From Bacteroidota bacterium (lineage in GTDB: Bacteria > Bacteroidota > Bacteroidia > Chitinophagales > UBA10324): DNA of 64,000 nucleotides. Where the stretch lies: positions 36,936 to 100,935 of the forward strand of contig JAFDYS010000021.1 of NCBI GenBank assembly GCA_018267315.1, given 5' to 3'. Made by a program: the position numbers and the translations under genes. The notes below the pieces were generated by a model. That model saw only the letters and a list, made by a program, of their open reading frames with translations. It ran no database searches and had not been told where the DNA came from. Positions 29,020-37,183 of the stretch are shown here, piece after piece (the first letter of the stretch is position 1; each line of letters starts with the position of its first letter).

Positions 29020-29042
29020 TTCGTGTAACGAATCAATGATGG

Positions 29043-29073
29043 AAAAGCCGCCCGAAACCGGGCGGCTTTTTTT
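29043..29073 (+). terminator. rho-independent terminator after paralogue 1
   Basis: AAAAGCCGCCCG / CGGGCGGCTTTT stem (29043-29054 and 29059-29070), 4-base loop, T-run through 29073. Paralogues 1 and 2 are therefore separate units. Confidence 0.9.
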
Positions 29074-29122
29074 CGTCAAGTAATTCGTTGAAATTTTTAT
29101 ATCGTGATTTTCTTGCACTGTA

Positions 29123-29152
29123 TTTGTGTCTGATTCCCATTCTTTATCTTTA
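29123..29152 (+). promoter_or_regulatory. candidate promoter of paralogue 2
   Basis: TTTG (29123-29126), 18-base spacer, TATCTTTA (29145-29152), one mismatch from TAnnTTTG; about 60 bases before the start codon. Confidence 0.5.
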
Positions 29153-29197
29153 CGTAATGAAATTGAATATGCTCAAGTAAAATTTCTATTCACCATT

Positions 29198-29227
29198 AAA
29201 ACCAACCACAATCATGAGAAAATTTAC
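29198..29227 (+). repeat. 30-base leader/start block, copy 2
   Basis: Identical to 27105-27134 and in the same position relative to the start codon at 29214. Confidence 0.8.
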
Positions 29228-31109
29228 ACTCTTGTTGAGTGCGTGCCTGATCGCTGCTGCCACGATGGCGCAGGTGGCTACGCACAAGGCAACCTTGCTG
29301 TTGCCCAATGATTTCAGCAAACTGAAAACGGCAAAGTTTCCAACGCCGGGTCAGGAAAATGATCTAACCAATCACACCTGGCTTCCGTCACCGGCAACGG
29401 GCCTGAGAGAAGCCGAAACGATTATCGGCAACACAGGGCACGACTTTCAAACCAACGGATCCATCAGTTCCCGGATGCTTAATAACGGAGATGGAACTTT
29501 AAGCGCCGGATGGATTACCATCTGCCAGGGTGCTTCCAGTTCCACGAGAGGCACCGGTTACAATTACTATGATGGAACGCAATGGACATTGCCTGCCGAT
29601 TGCCATCGCCTCGAGCCGGCTAACAGAACAGGATACACCGCCATGGGCGTCACCAGCACCGGTAAAGAATGTGTGCTGGGTCACTCCTCCACGGCCGGCG
29701 GAATGATTCTGGTTTCCCGCCCTGCAAAAGGCACCGGTGACTGGACTGAAGATGTAAGCTCTCTCGGCAATTTCGCCGATGACACATGGGCGAGAATGGC
29801 TGTTGGAGGAAGTGATGGCAAATCATTGCATGCCATCTGGAATCCGACCGGCCTAGGATCCACAGAACTTTGTGGTCAGGCAAGTGCCACCGTTTATTCA
29901 AGATCAACGGATCAAGGTGCTACATGGCCGGTATTGAGATCCTGTATTGATCTGATCGGTTCAGATTACTACCTCGGCTTCGGTGCTGAAGATTACGCGA
30001 TCGCTGCTCAGGGAAGCAATGTGGCCATCCTGATCTCTAATTCTGTTACGGATGTCGTTTTGCTTAAGTCAACGGATAATGGTGATACATGGACCAAGAC
30101 GATTGTCAAAGCGTTCCCCATTCCCTTCTTTGATCCCAACACGATGGTGATGGACACTGATGCTGACGGTTCGCAGGATATTTATCCGGCACCCGGAAGT
30201 GATGGCGTGGTGCAGTTTGATAACAGCGGCATGGTTCACGTGGCATTTAGCGAAACATTTGTCACCAGCGATGGAACAGGTCTCAGCTATTATCCTGATG
30301 CCGATGGCGGGCTGTGGTACTGGAATGAATCAATGGGAAGCAATGCTCCCGTTCTCATTGCTGCGGCGGAAGACCTTAACGGTAATGGTATACTTGATTA
30401 TCCTGTTGGCCCCGGCGATGGTTCCTACTACGGGTCAGGAACCTATGGCAATGGATTAACCATGCAACCAACCATTGGATTTGATGAGGCCAATAGAGTC
30501 TACGTCACCTATTGCACCTATGATGAATTGGCTGACACAACTGCCTACCTCTGCGGGCATCGTCACCCCTATGTAATCGCTTCTTACGATGGGGGTGAAA
30601 GCTGGACCGTTCCTTACGATGTGGTACCCTCCATTGAAGAAGGCGGTGATGGAGAGAACCAGGAAGGCGTTTATGCTGACATGGCCCGCGTGGTGGATGA
30701 CTATGCTCACATCATCTACCAGCGTGATCCCGCACCCGGCACAGCCATACTGGGCACTGCGGTTGAAGCAACCTGGAATACCTACCTCAATGATATTGTG
30801 TATGTGAAGGTGCAGCTGGGCGAGCTTACCGGAATAAAAGATGTGAAGCCCAACCTGTTCACGGTTTCACAGAATACCCCGAACCCGTTCAGCGATCAAA
30901 CTGAATTCAATATCGCACTGAACCGTGCTTCAGCAGTCACGCTTCAGGTAACCAATATTCTCGGCCAGGATGTGTACAACGAAAATCTGAACTACGCTTC
31001 AGGTAATCATGTGTACAGTTTCAATAAAGGCACACTCACTCCCGGCATCTACAACTTCACCGTTATGGCTGACGGAGAAAAGGTGACGAAGAAGATGATT
31101 ATCGAATAA
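29214..31109 (+). CDS. T9SS-secreted BNR-type protein, tandem paralogue 2
   Basis: 631 residues, closely related to paralogue 1 along the whole length; both contain WYWNESMGSNAPVLIAAAED, the RH-rich segment CGHRHPYVIASYDGGESW (Thr for Pro in copy 1) and the same tail QNTPNPFSDQ...TPGIYNFTVMADG. Signal peptide MRKFTLLLSACLIAAATMAQ. Ca2+-type loops DTDADGSQDI and DLNGNGILDY are kept. Divergence is concentrated in residues 20-60 and near 520. Has its own promoter-like box and terminator. Function unknown. Confidence 0.8.
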   Translation: MRKFTLLLSACLIAAATMAQVATHKATLLLPNDFSKLKTAKFPTPGQENDLTNHTWLPSPATGLREAETIIGNTGHDFQTNGSISSRMLNNGDGTLSAGWITICQGASSSTRGTGYNYYDGTQWTLPADCHRLEPANRTGYTAMGVTSTGKECVLGHSSTAGGMILVSRPAKGTGDWTEDVSSLGNFADDTWARMAVGGSDGKSLHAIWNPTGLGSTELCGQASATVYSRSTDQGATWPVLRSCIDLIGSDYYLGFGAEDYAIAAQGSNVAILISNSVTDVVLLKSTDNGDTWTKTIVKAFPIPFFDPNTMVMDTDADGSQDIYPAPGSDGVVQFDNSGMVHVAFSETFVTSDGTGLSYYPDADGGLWYWNESMGSNAPVLIAAAEDLNGNGILDYPVGPGDGSYYGSGTYGNGLTMQPTIGFDEANRVYVTYCTYDELADTTAYLCGHRHPYVIASYDGGESWTVPYDVVPSIEEGGDGENQEGVYADMARVVDDYAHIIYQRDPAPGTAILGTAVEATWNTYLNDIVYVKVQLGELTGIKDVKPNLFTVSQNTPNPFSDQTEFNIALNRASAVTLQVTNILGQDVYNENLNYASGNHVYSFNKGTLTPGIYNFTVMADGEKVTKKMIIE

Positions 31110-31131
31110 AGAATTTCAAGCTTTGATTTTA

Positions 31132-31166
31132 AGAAGGGCCGCATGCAATGCGGCCCTTCTCATTTT
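31132..31166 (+). terminator. terminator after paralogue 2
   Basis: Thirteen-bp stem AGAAGGGCCGCAT / ATGCGGCCCTTCT (31132-31144 and 31148-31160) with a 3-base loop, then CATTTT; the T-run is short but the stem is very strong. Confidence 0.8.
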
Positions 31167-31273
31167 AAAGCGGTAGTGTGCCGGCACCCTGCCCTTCATC
31201 AGGGTTTTGTCATTATATAATCGCACTTCGACGAAAATCAGGTTTTCAAAGAGCAAAAAACCGATGGTGCGCA

Positions 31274-31281
31274 TAAGTTTG
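31274..31281 (+). promoter_or_regulatory. candidate -7 box of paralogue 3
   Basis: TAAGTTTG, a full -7 match, 36 bases before the ATG at 31318. No TTTG at the usual -33 distance. Confidence 0.4.
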
Positions 31282-31317
31282 CTTGATGAATAATTTTTCA
31301 AACCAAAATTTTCTGAC

Positions 31318-33234
31318 ATGAAAAAACTCTTTACAATCATTCTGCTTGTGCCGTTGATCTCATTCGGGCAAAGCATCCAAACGGCCCCCAATCTGAAATT
31401 AGCGAAGCCAAAAAGTAACTGGAACAACCGGGCCCTGCCGTATTTCAAAACGGTCATGAGCGATGCAGAACCTGCCGCCGCAATTTCTTCTCCCGGCATT
31501 CGTCCGGTGCGTGAGGTTCAGCAAAGCGGTGTGCGCGACATCACGTCTACTGAGATCGGAATTTCCACTTACGATCTGCAGACTAACAATGCCATTTATC
31601 CACGCATTTTCAATAATGGCGATGGCACGTATTCGGCTTTATGGACCATGTCAAAGAATTCATCATGGAGCGACCGCGGCACCGGTTACAATTATTTTGA
31701 CGGGAATAGCTGGGGGGTAGAGCCCAGTCTCCGGCTGGAAGGGGAACGCTGCGGCTTCACCAACATTTGTTATGCCGCGAATGGAAATGAATTGGTGATG
31801 AGTCACACTGCTGTGGGCACGAATCCCAGCGGCATCTCATTGCTTCTTCGCAGCCCGAAAGGCACTGGTGCATGGACTGAAAGTACCACCACGCTCCCAT
31901 CACCAAGCCCCGGCGGTGTGCTTTGGTCAAGAATGGTGAGAGGCGGAACTGACAATAACACCATTCACATGATTGTGCTCACGCAACCCACAGCCAATCC
32001 TCCGGGCACCATTTACAAAGGACAGGATGGCGCATTGCTTTATTCGCGTTCACTCGATGGCGGAAATACCTGGGATAAGATCATGGTGGATTTGCCGGGC
32101 ATTGACAGCTCAGATTACAAACGTTTCGGTGGCGACACGTATGCTATTGATGCAAACGGCAGCACTGTGGCCATTGTAATCGGTGGCTTTGTGAACGACT
32201 GGATTCTTCTCAAGTCAACAGACAATGGTGATACGTGGACGAAGACCATCATCTGGGAGTTCCCGATCAAGTTTTACGAAAACGGTCAGCTTTCCGATTA
32301 CAACGAAGACGGTGTGCCGGATACCATTGAAACCAATGATGGTTCAGTAGCAGTATTGGTAGATGAAAACAGTGTGGTTCATGCTTGGGCAGGCTACAAC
32401 CGCATGTTTAATGATGGTACCGCAACCGGTTTCTATTACTTCCCCGGACTCAATGGTCTTATGTACTGGAATGAAGATATCGGAGGTGACCCGACTATTA
32501 TCACCGGCGCCACGGATCTTGATGGCAGCGGACAGCTTGAAATCACCAACCTCGCAAGTTCGTATGGCTGCGGACTCTGTTCATTCCCCAGTGCCGGCGA
32601 AGATCAGTACGGAAATATCTATCTAAGCTACTGGGCTATTGTAGAGAACACAGAAGACCCTTCCGGTAATGCACTCGGTCACTCCTACCTCATCTATACA
32701 CGTGATAAAGGTGAAACCTGGTCTTCATTTGACGGGCAAAGCGGACCGGTTGATTTCACCACTGATGATGGCGTAACGGAGGGTTGCTTCAGTTCCATCG
32801 TGCGCAACGTGGCGGATGATAACATCTACATCGTTTCCATGGAAGATGCCTGCGCCGGACAAGGTGTTACCACCGGCTCTGATGGCAATGTGCTGGATCC
32901 GTGCAACACGGGACAAACAAATATCATCGTTGTGAAGGCCATTGGCAACTTCATTACCGCCGTGCCATCCATTAATCACCCGGTGGCAGATGTGAAAGTG
33001 TATCCCGTGCCATCACAGGGAATATTCACGATCGAAGGAATTGACCGGTCTGCGGTGGATGTTACTGTGACCAACTCGCTGGGTCAGATCGTACATCGGA
33101 TAGCTCAGCATCGTGTAAACGGAGCACAATTGCAACTCGATCTCACAGCGCTTAGTGATGGATTTTACACTGTAACCCTCGAGAGTAACGGCGTAGCCAT
33201 TGCCACCCCGGTAACTGTATATAAGCAGAACTAA
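31318..33234 (+). CDS. T9SS-secreted BNR-type protein, tandem paralogue 3 (divergent)
   Basis: 638 residues, signal peptide MKKLFTIILLVPLISFGQ. It shares the same order of elements as the two preceding genes (STYDLQTNNAIYPRIFNNGD, DRGTGYNYFDGNSW, LLKSTDNGDTWTKTIIWEFP) but is clearly more distant: the Asp loops differ (DYNEDGVPDTIE, TDLDGSGQLEI), a Cys pair appears (YGCGLCSF), and the sorting domain is distinct (VKVYPVPSQGIFTIEG, LSDGFYTVTL). This copy looks like the oldest branch of the array, with copies 1 and 2 arising from a later duplication. Confidence 0.8.
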   Translation: MKKLFTIILLVPLISFGQSIQTAPNLKLAKPKSNWNNRALPYFKTVMSDAEPAAAISSPGIRPVREVQQSGVRDITSTEIGISTYDLQTNNAIYPRIFNNGDGTYSALWTMSKNSSWSDRGTGYNYFDGNSWGVEPSLRLEGERCGFTNICYAANGNELVMSHTAVGTNPSGISLLLRSPKGTGAWTESTTTLPSPSPGGVLWSRMVRGGTDNNTIHMIVLTQPTANPPGTIYKGQDGALLYSRSLDGGNTWDKIMVDLPGIDSSDYKRFGGDTYAIDANGSTVAIVIGGFVNDWILLKSTDNGDTWTKTIIWEFPIKFYENGQLSDYNEDGVPDTIETNDGSVAVLVDENSVVHAWAGYNRMFNDGTATGFYYFPGLNGLMYWNEDIGGDPTIITGATDLDGSGQLEITNLASSYGCGLCSFPSAGEDQYGNIYLSYWAIVENTEDPSGNALGHSYLIYTRDKGETWSSFDGQSGPVDFTTDDGVTEGCFSSIVRNVADDNIYIVSMEDACAGQGVTTGSDGNVLDPCNTGQTNIIVVKAIGNFITAVPSINHPVADVKVYPVPSQGIFTIEGIDRSAVDVTVTNSLGQIVHRIAQHRVNGAQLQLDLTALSDGFYTVTLESNGVAIATPVTVYKQN

Positions 33235-33256
33235 TTGAATTGGAATTTAGGTTAGC

Positions 33257-33394
33257 AAGAGCTGCCGGTAAAAGTCGCATGCGCTGTCATGCTGAGCGTA
33301 GTCGAAGCATTCATGTCTTTGTTTAAAGACTTCGACTTCGCTCAGTCTGAAATTTGATACACGCACTAAACTTTTTTGGCAGCTCTTTCTTTTC
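33257..33394 (+). terminator. terminator with its loop apparently interrupted by a REP-like element
   Basis: AAGAGCTGCC (33257-33266) and GGCAGCTCTT (33378-33387) are perfect complements, and the right arm is followed by TCTTTTC, as in a normal rho-independent terminator. The two arms are 111 bases apart, and that space holds the palindrome at 33292-33345. An insertion into the terminator loop explains the layout; this is inference. Confidence 0.55.
33292..33345. repeat. REP-like inverted repeat
   Basis: CTGAGCGTAGTCGAAG (33292-33307) pairs with CTTCGACTTCGCTCAG (33330-33345) with one mismatch; an inner GTCTTT/AAAGAC stem lies within (33315-33330). The core GTCATGCTGAGCG-AGTCGAAGC resembles a palindrome I recall as dispersed in many Bacteroidota genomes. 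Only one copy is present in this window. Confidence 0.65.
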
Positions 33395-33400
33395 TCAACC

Positions 33401-34345
33401 TCAGTCTTCCGAAATCTCCCCTACCAGTTTCTCTTCATTCATCTCAATGGACGCATTGAGTTCGAAGCCGATTAAGAGTCCCAGTGAGTTGTAGTAGATC
33501 CACAACTGCGCCACGAGGATGGTGCCAATGGAGCCATAAAGTTTATTGTACTGCCCGAAGTTGTTGATGAACCACGAAAACAGGATGGCCACGAGCAGTG
33601 CGAAAAATGTGGCGAGTGTGGAACCGGCCGAGAAAAACTGGAACCGCTTGTGTTTGGCCGGCGCATAATAATACAGCAATGATATGCAGAAGTAAAAAAT
33701 GAGAATGATGAACATCCACCGCAGCATCGTGAGCCAGAAGTAAATGTCAACCCGGTTTTCGACCTTCAGTATTTTCATTGACCAGTGTATAAGGAATTCA
33801 CCGCCGACAATTAGGGTGAGGCCGGTAAGCAGGAACAGTGACAACAGCGCAAGAATTTTAAACGATAATAATTTCTTCTCCCAAAAGGTGCGCTTGCGGA
33901 AAGTGGGCAATGTTTTATCGAATGAATTCATCAGCCCGATGATGCCGTTCGTGGAAAAATAGATGGACAAAATCAAGCTGAGAGAAAGCAGATCAAGGCG
34001 GTGTTGCAACACAATGTCTTCAATGGTTTCCCGCAGCATCTCATACACATTTTTGGGCATGATCTGCTGCATGCTGTTCAACAGTGTTTCCTGAAATGCA
34101 GGATACGGAATAAAAGGAATGAGGTTGAAGGCCACCAGCAAGGCGGGAAAGAACGAAAGAAAAAGTGAAAAGGAAACATAAGCCGCCCGTATGTTGATGG
34201 CATCGCGGCTCATTTCCATGAAGAGAAATGACAGTACCTCATATACCGAAATATTCCGGTGCCCCGGGAACCGCCATACCTTCGCCACCTCCACAAGCGT
34301 ATCCCAACCGCTGTACTTTCTGATAAACGCGAATATGCTTTTCAC
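33401..34345 (-). CDS. YihY/BrkB family inner-membrane protein
   Basis: 314 residues with six predicted membrane helices. Family features are the N-terminal RDAINIRAAYVSFSLFLSFFPALL segment, NSFDKTLPTFRKRTFWEKKLLS, YYYAPAKHKRFQFFSAGSTLATF and the final GSIGTILVAQLWIYYNSLGLLIGFELNA. Once annotated as ribonuclease BN or a virulence factor; transport or envelope roles are suspected. It is the last gene of a packed mltG-thioesterase-yihY run with 0-1 base gaps. Confidence 0.88.
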   Translation of the reverse strand: MKSIFAFIRKYSGWDTLVEVAKVWRFPGHRNISVYEVLSFLFMEMSRDAINIRAAYVSFSLFLSFFPALLVAFNLIPFIPYPAFQETLLNSMQQIMPKNVYEMLRETIEDIVLQHRLDLLSLSLILSIYFSTNGIIGLMNSFDKTLPTFRKRTFWEKKLLSFKILALLSLFLLTGLTLIVGGEFLIHWSMKILKVENRVDIYFWLTMLRWMFIILIFYFCISLLYYYAPAKHKRFQFFSAGSTLATFFALLVAILFSWFINNFGQYNKLYGSIGTILVAQLWIYYNSLGLLIGFELNASIEMNEEKLVGEISED

Positions 34346-34346
34346 T

Positions 34347-34826
34347 TCAGTGTTCGAGATAAGGTCGCAATAATTCTTTCACAAACTCGGGGCAATCCAC
34401 CGGCTTGCGTGATTCCTTGTCAAGATAAACGAGCGTGGTTTCAGCCGCATTGATCAGCTCCCCTTTCGAGTTAAACATCTCATAGCTGAAGTCATGCCGC
34501 ACGGATGGCATCTTCTTAATCATGGTTTTGATGCGCACCACGTCATCGTAAAAAGCGGGCTTGATGAATTTGATGTGCAGGTCGCGCACAGGAAGCAGGT
34601 AGCCGAGTTCTTCCATGCGTTTGTACGGAATGCCGAGTGAACGCATCGTTTCAACCCGCGCCTGCTCGTAGTAAAATGAATAGTAGCCGTAATAGAGATA
34701 GCCCATCATATCTACTTCTCCGTAGCGGACTCGTATTTCAATTTCGTGGGTGTACAATGAGCGGTTACTGGTTTGGGAAAATGAATGGGTGATGGTTTCG
34801 CTTGATGATGTTACGCCGGGAGTCAT
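34347..34826 (-). CDS. hotdog-fold acyl-CoA thioesterase (YbgC/4HBT type)
   Basis: 159 residues. RVRYGEVDMMGYLYYGYYSFYYEQAR holds the catalytic Asp of the 4-hydroxybenzoyl-CoA thioesterase family; the nearby His of YbgC (VYHANY) is Tyr here (LYYGYY). A downstream strand with ETTLVYLDKESRKPVDCPE completes the fold. Probably hydrolyses short or hydroxyaromatic acyl-CoAs. Its start directly abuts the mltG stop. Confidence 0.85.
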   Translation of the reverse strand: MTPGVTSSSETITHSFSQTSNRSLYTHEIEIRVRYGEVDMMGYLYYGYYSFYYEQARVETMRSLGIPYKRMEELGYLLPVRDLHIKFIKPAFYDDVVRIKTMIKKMPSVRHDFSYEMFNSKGELINAAETTLVYLDKESRKPVDCPEFVKELLRPYLEH

Positions 34827-35891
34827 TTACAGCTGCTGTTGATTCAACCACTGCTGATACCGTTTTGCATTGAGCAGATGCTGTCTTAAATCCCTTGCGA
34901 ACACATGCGTTCCCGGCTTGTCCGGATCGGCGCAAAAGTAGTAATAATCGTTGCGCTCTGCCTGAAGCACGGCATCAATGGACGCGATGGACGGCGTGCA
35001 GATGGGTCCCGGCGGCAGCCCCTTCACCCGGTAGGTATTGTAAGGTGAAACATAATCAAGATGCACTTTGAGAATTCGCTTCAGCATGAAGTTCTTCAAT
35101 GCAAACTTTACGGTGGGATCGGCTTGCAATGGCATTCCTTTCCTCAGGCGATTGAGGTACACGCCTGCGATGCGGTTCTTCTCCGCATTGTAGTTGGTTT
35201 CTTCTTCCACAATGGAGGCCAGGGTGATCACTTCGGTTTGAGTGAGTTTCAGATTGGTGGCCTGCTGTTTTCGGTTGGCTGTCCAGAAACGGTCGTACTC
35301 CTTTTTCATACGGGTGAGAAACTGACCGGCATCGCTGTTCCAATAAATGAGATAGGTATTGGGAATGATGAGGCACATGGCTTCTTCTGATTTCACCGAA
35401 AACCTTTTGAGGTAGGCCGAATCGTTGAGGGCGGTAATGAGGGTTAGCGAATCTGTCTCCAGTTTTTGTGAGATGAATGCGGCGAGATCTTCTTTGAGGC
35501 GGAATTTGTTTAAGACCAATTTCACCGGTTCCTGCTTTCCGCTTCGGAGCAATGAAACAAGGGCGTAGTTGCTCATCCCGTTTTCGAGCCGGTATTTACC
35601 GGGATGGATGTTGTTAGGAAGATTCATTTTACGGGCGACCCGGTCAAAACTCGTGACGGATCGTACTGTGTTTTCCTGTTGAAGTGATGCGAGCAGGTCA
35701 TTGTAATTTGATCGGGAATGAATGTAGATATAAGGATCATCGGGTTTGATGGTAACCGATGGGGCATAGATGTTCAGATAGAAGTAATAAGCTGTTGCGA
35801 AGGCGGCAAGCAATGCAACGCCCGCTAACCACAAAAAGATTTTGCTAAGAAATGTTGCGCGGGTTTGCCTTTCTTTCTGCTTCTTTCCCAT
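34827..35891 (-). CDS. mltG: endolytic murein transglycosylase
   Basis: 354 residues from ATG at 35891 (MGKKQKERQTRATFLSKIFLW then a membrane anchor); an in-frame Met 15 codons earlier is less likely. Periplasmic LysM-like segment, then the YceG/MltG catalytic domain: LASIVEEETNYNAEKNRIAGV with the catalytic Glu, VYLNRLRKGMPLQADPTVKF and SPYNTYRVKGLPPGPICTPS, and the end YYYFCADPDKPGTHVFA. Cleaves nascent glycan strands and sets their length. Confidence 0.94.
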   Translation of the reverse strand: MGKKQKERQTRATFLSKIFLWLAGVALLAAFATAYYFYLNIYAPSVTIKPDDPYIYIHSRSNYNDLLASLQQENTVRSVTSFDRVARKMNLPNNIHPGKYRLENGMSNYALVSLLRSGKQEPVKLVLNKFRLKEDLAAFISQKLETDSLTLITALNDSAYLKRFSVKSEEAMCLIIPNTYLIYWNSDAGQFLTRMKKEYDRFWTANRKQQATNLKLTQTEVITLASIVEEETNYNAEKNRIAGVYLNRLRKGMPLQADPTVKFALKNFMLKRILKVHLDYVSPYNTYRVKGLPPGPICTPSIASIDAVLQAERNDYYYFCADPDKPGTHVFARDLRQHLLNAKRYQQWLNQQQL

Positions 35892-35952
35892 GGAATATAG
35901 GTACAAAGAACGCGAAATAATTATGTAGCTTTTCACTCACAATTAACCTCCA

Positions 35953-37182
35953 ATGAAAAACACATTACTGCTTTTTGCTTTGTTTTTCTCCGGCTACATA
36001 AATGCCCAGGTTTGCATTCCCAATACCAGCTCTCTCAAGTTTAACGGCAACAGCGATTATGTTCAGATCAATTCAGATAGTAATCTGGAACTGGACAGCG
36101 CGGTAACCGTTGAGGCCTGGATTAAGCCGAGTGGTTTCGGATATGATTATTGGGACAACTCCATTTTCTGTAAACACTCCTGGTCAACCGGCGAGCAGGG
36201 ATATGTATTGCGCTGCGGAGGAAACGGGAAACTCTCATTCAACTTCGCCGGCTATGCCAATGGCGCACCTACGAGTTGGAAAGATATTTACAGCGATGAC
36301 AGCGCGCTACAGCTTAATGTGTGGCAACACGTGGCAGGCAGTTATGATGGGTACCGCATGCGCCTGTTCGTGAATGGCGAGGAGGTAGCGGATTCATTGT
36401 TCGTGGGAAGCATGGTGCCCGGAACGGATTACAATCCCACGATCGGGCGCCTCTGCGATGCCGGGCAATTTGAGGGAAGATATTTTAAGGGAAAGATTGA
36501 CGAAGTTCGGGTATGGAACCGCGCATTGTCGCAGTATGAAATTCAACAGCACATGTCAGTACATCTGGATCCTGCCCAGCAAACCGGATTGGTGGGATAC
36601 TGGCGGTTGAATGATTCAACAGGTAGTGCCATTGCTGACCTCAGCGGCAGCGGAAATAACGGAAACAAATACGGACCTGCCTGGCAACTTGATGATGTGC
36701 CATTCAACAATGCAGCAACGGTTCCCACTATTTCACAAAGTGGTGATCTTTTGATTTCCTCCCCTTCATCACAGTATCAGTGGTACAAGGATCTTGCGGA
36801 AATCAATGGCGCCACAGAACAGATGTTTCTCGTCACACAGCCGGGCTCGTATTTCGTTCGCATCACGGATTCCATCGGTTGCTCAGCCGTGTCAGATACG
36901 GTTGATATTATTCCCACATCGGTTGAATCAGTACAGGATATGTTCATTGACGTTCTCTCCAACCCGATAACTGATGCCATCACCCTCAGGTGGTTCGCAC
37001 CGGCTTCAGATAATGAATTGCAATTGTTCAGTCCGCTGGGAATTCTTGTCAGGGAAAGGAAACTGAGCGCTGATCGCGGGCAAATGGCCATGGAAGTTTC
37101 AGATTTACCTGCGGGCAATTACCTTCTGCTGCTTCGAAGCGGTAGCGGTCTGAGAACACAACAGGTATTGATTCAGCGATGA
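35953..37182 (+). CDS. LamG-domain T9SS protein
   Basis: 409 residues. Signal peptide MKNTLLLFALFFSGYINAQ, then a concanavalin A-like LamG domain at about 25-230 (SLKFNGNSDYVQINSD, VTVEAWIKPSGF, WQHVAGSYDGYRMRLFVNGEE, KIDEVRVWNRALSQYEIQ, GLVGYWRLNDSTG). An Ig-like SprB-related segment (YQWYKDLAEINGATEQMF) precedes the sorting domain (IDVLSNPITDAITLRW, LPAGNYLLLLRSG). Probably a secreted carbohydrate-binding protein. Its stop lies one base from the stop of the convergent potassium channel gene, with no terminator between. Confidence 0.82.
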   Translation: MKNTLLLFALFFSGYINAQVCIPNTSSLKFNGNSDYVQINSDSNLELDSAVTVEAWIKPSGFGYDYWDNSIFCKHSWSTGEQGYVLRCGGNGKLSFNFAGYANGAPTSWKDIYSDDSALQLNVWQHVAGSYDGYRMRLFVNGEEVADSLFVGSMVPGTDYNPTIGRLCDAGQFEGRYFKGKIDEVRVWNRALSQYEIQQHMSVHLDPAQQTGLVGYWRLNDSTGSAIADLSGSGNNGNKYGPAWQLDDVPFNNAATVPTISQSGDLLISSPSSQYQWYKDLAEINGATEQMFLVTQPGSYFVRITDSIGCSAVSDTVDIIPTSVESVQDMFIDVLSNPITDAITLRWFAPASDNELQLFSPLGILVRERKLSADRGQMAMEVSDLPAGNYLLLLRSGSGLRTQQVLIQR

Positions 37183-37183
37183 A

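Noticed and set aside
31116-31499. 127-codon minus-strand frame before paralogue 3
   Set aside because: Covers a terminator hairpin, the promoter region and the signal-peptide region of the plus-strand gene; composition is not protein-like.
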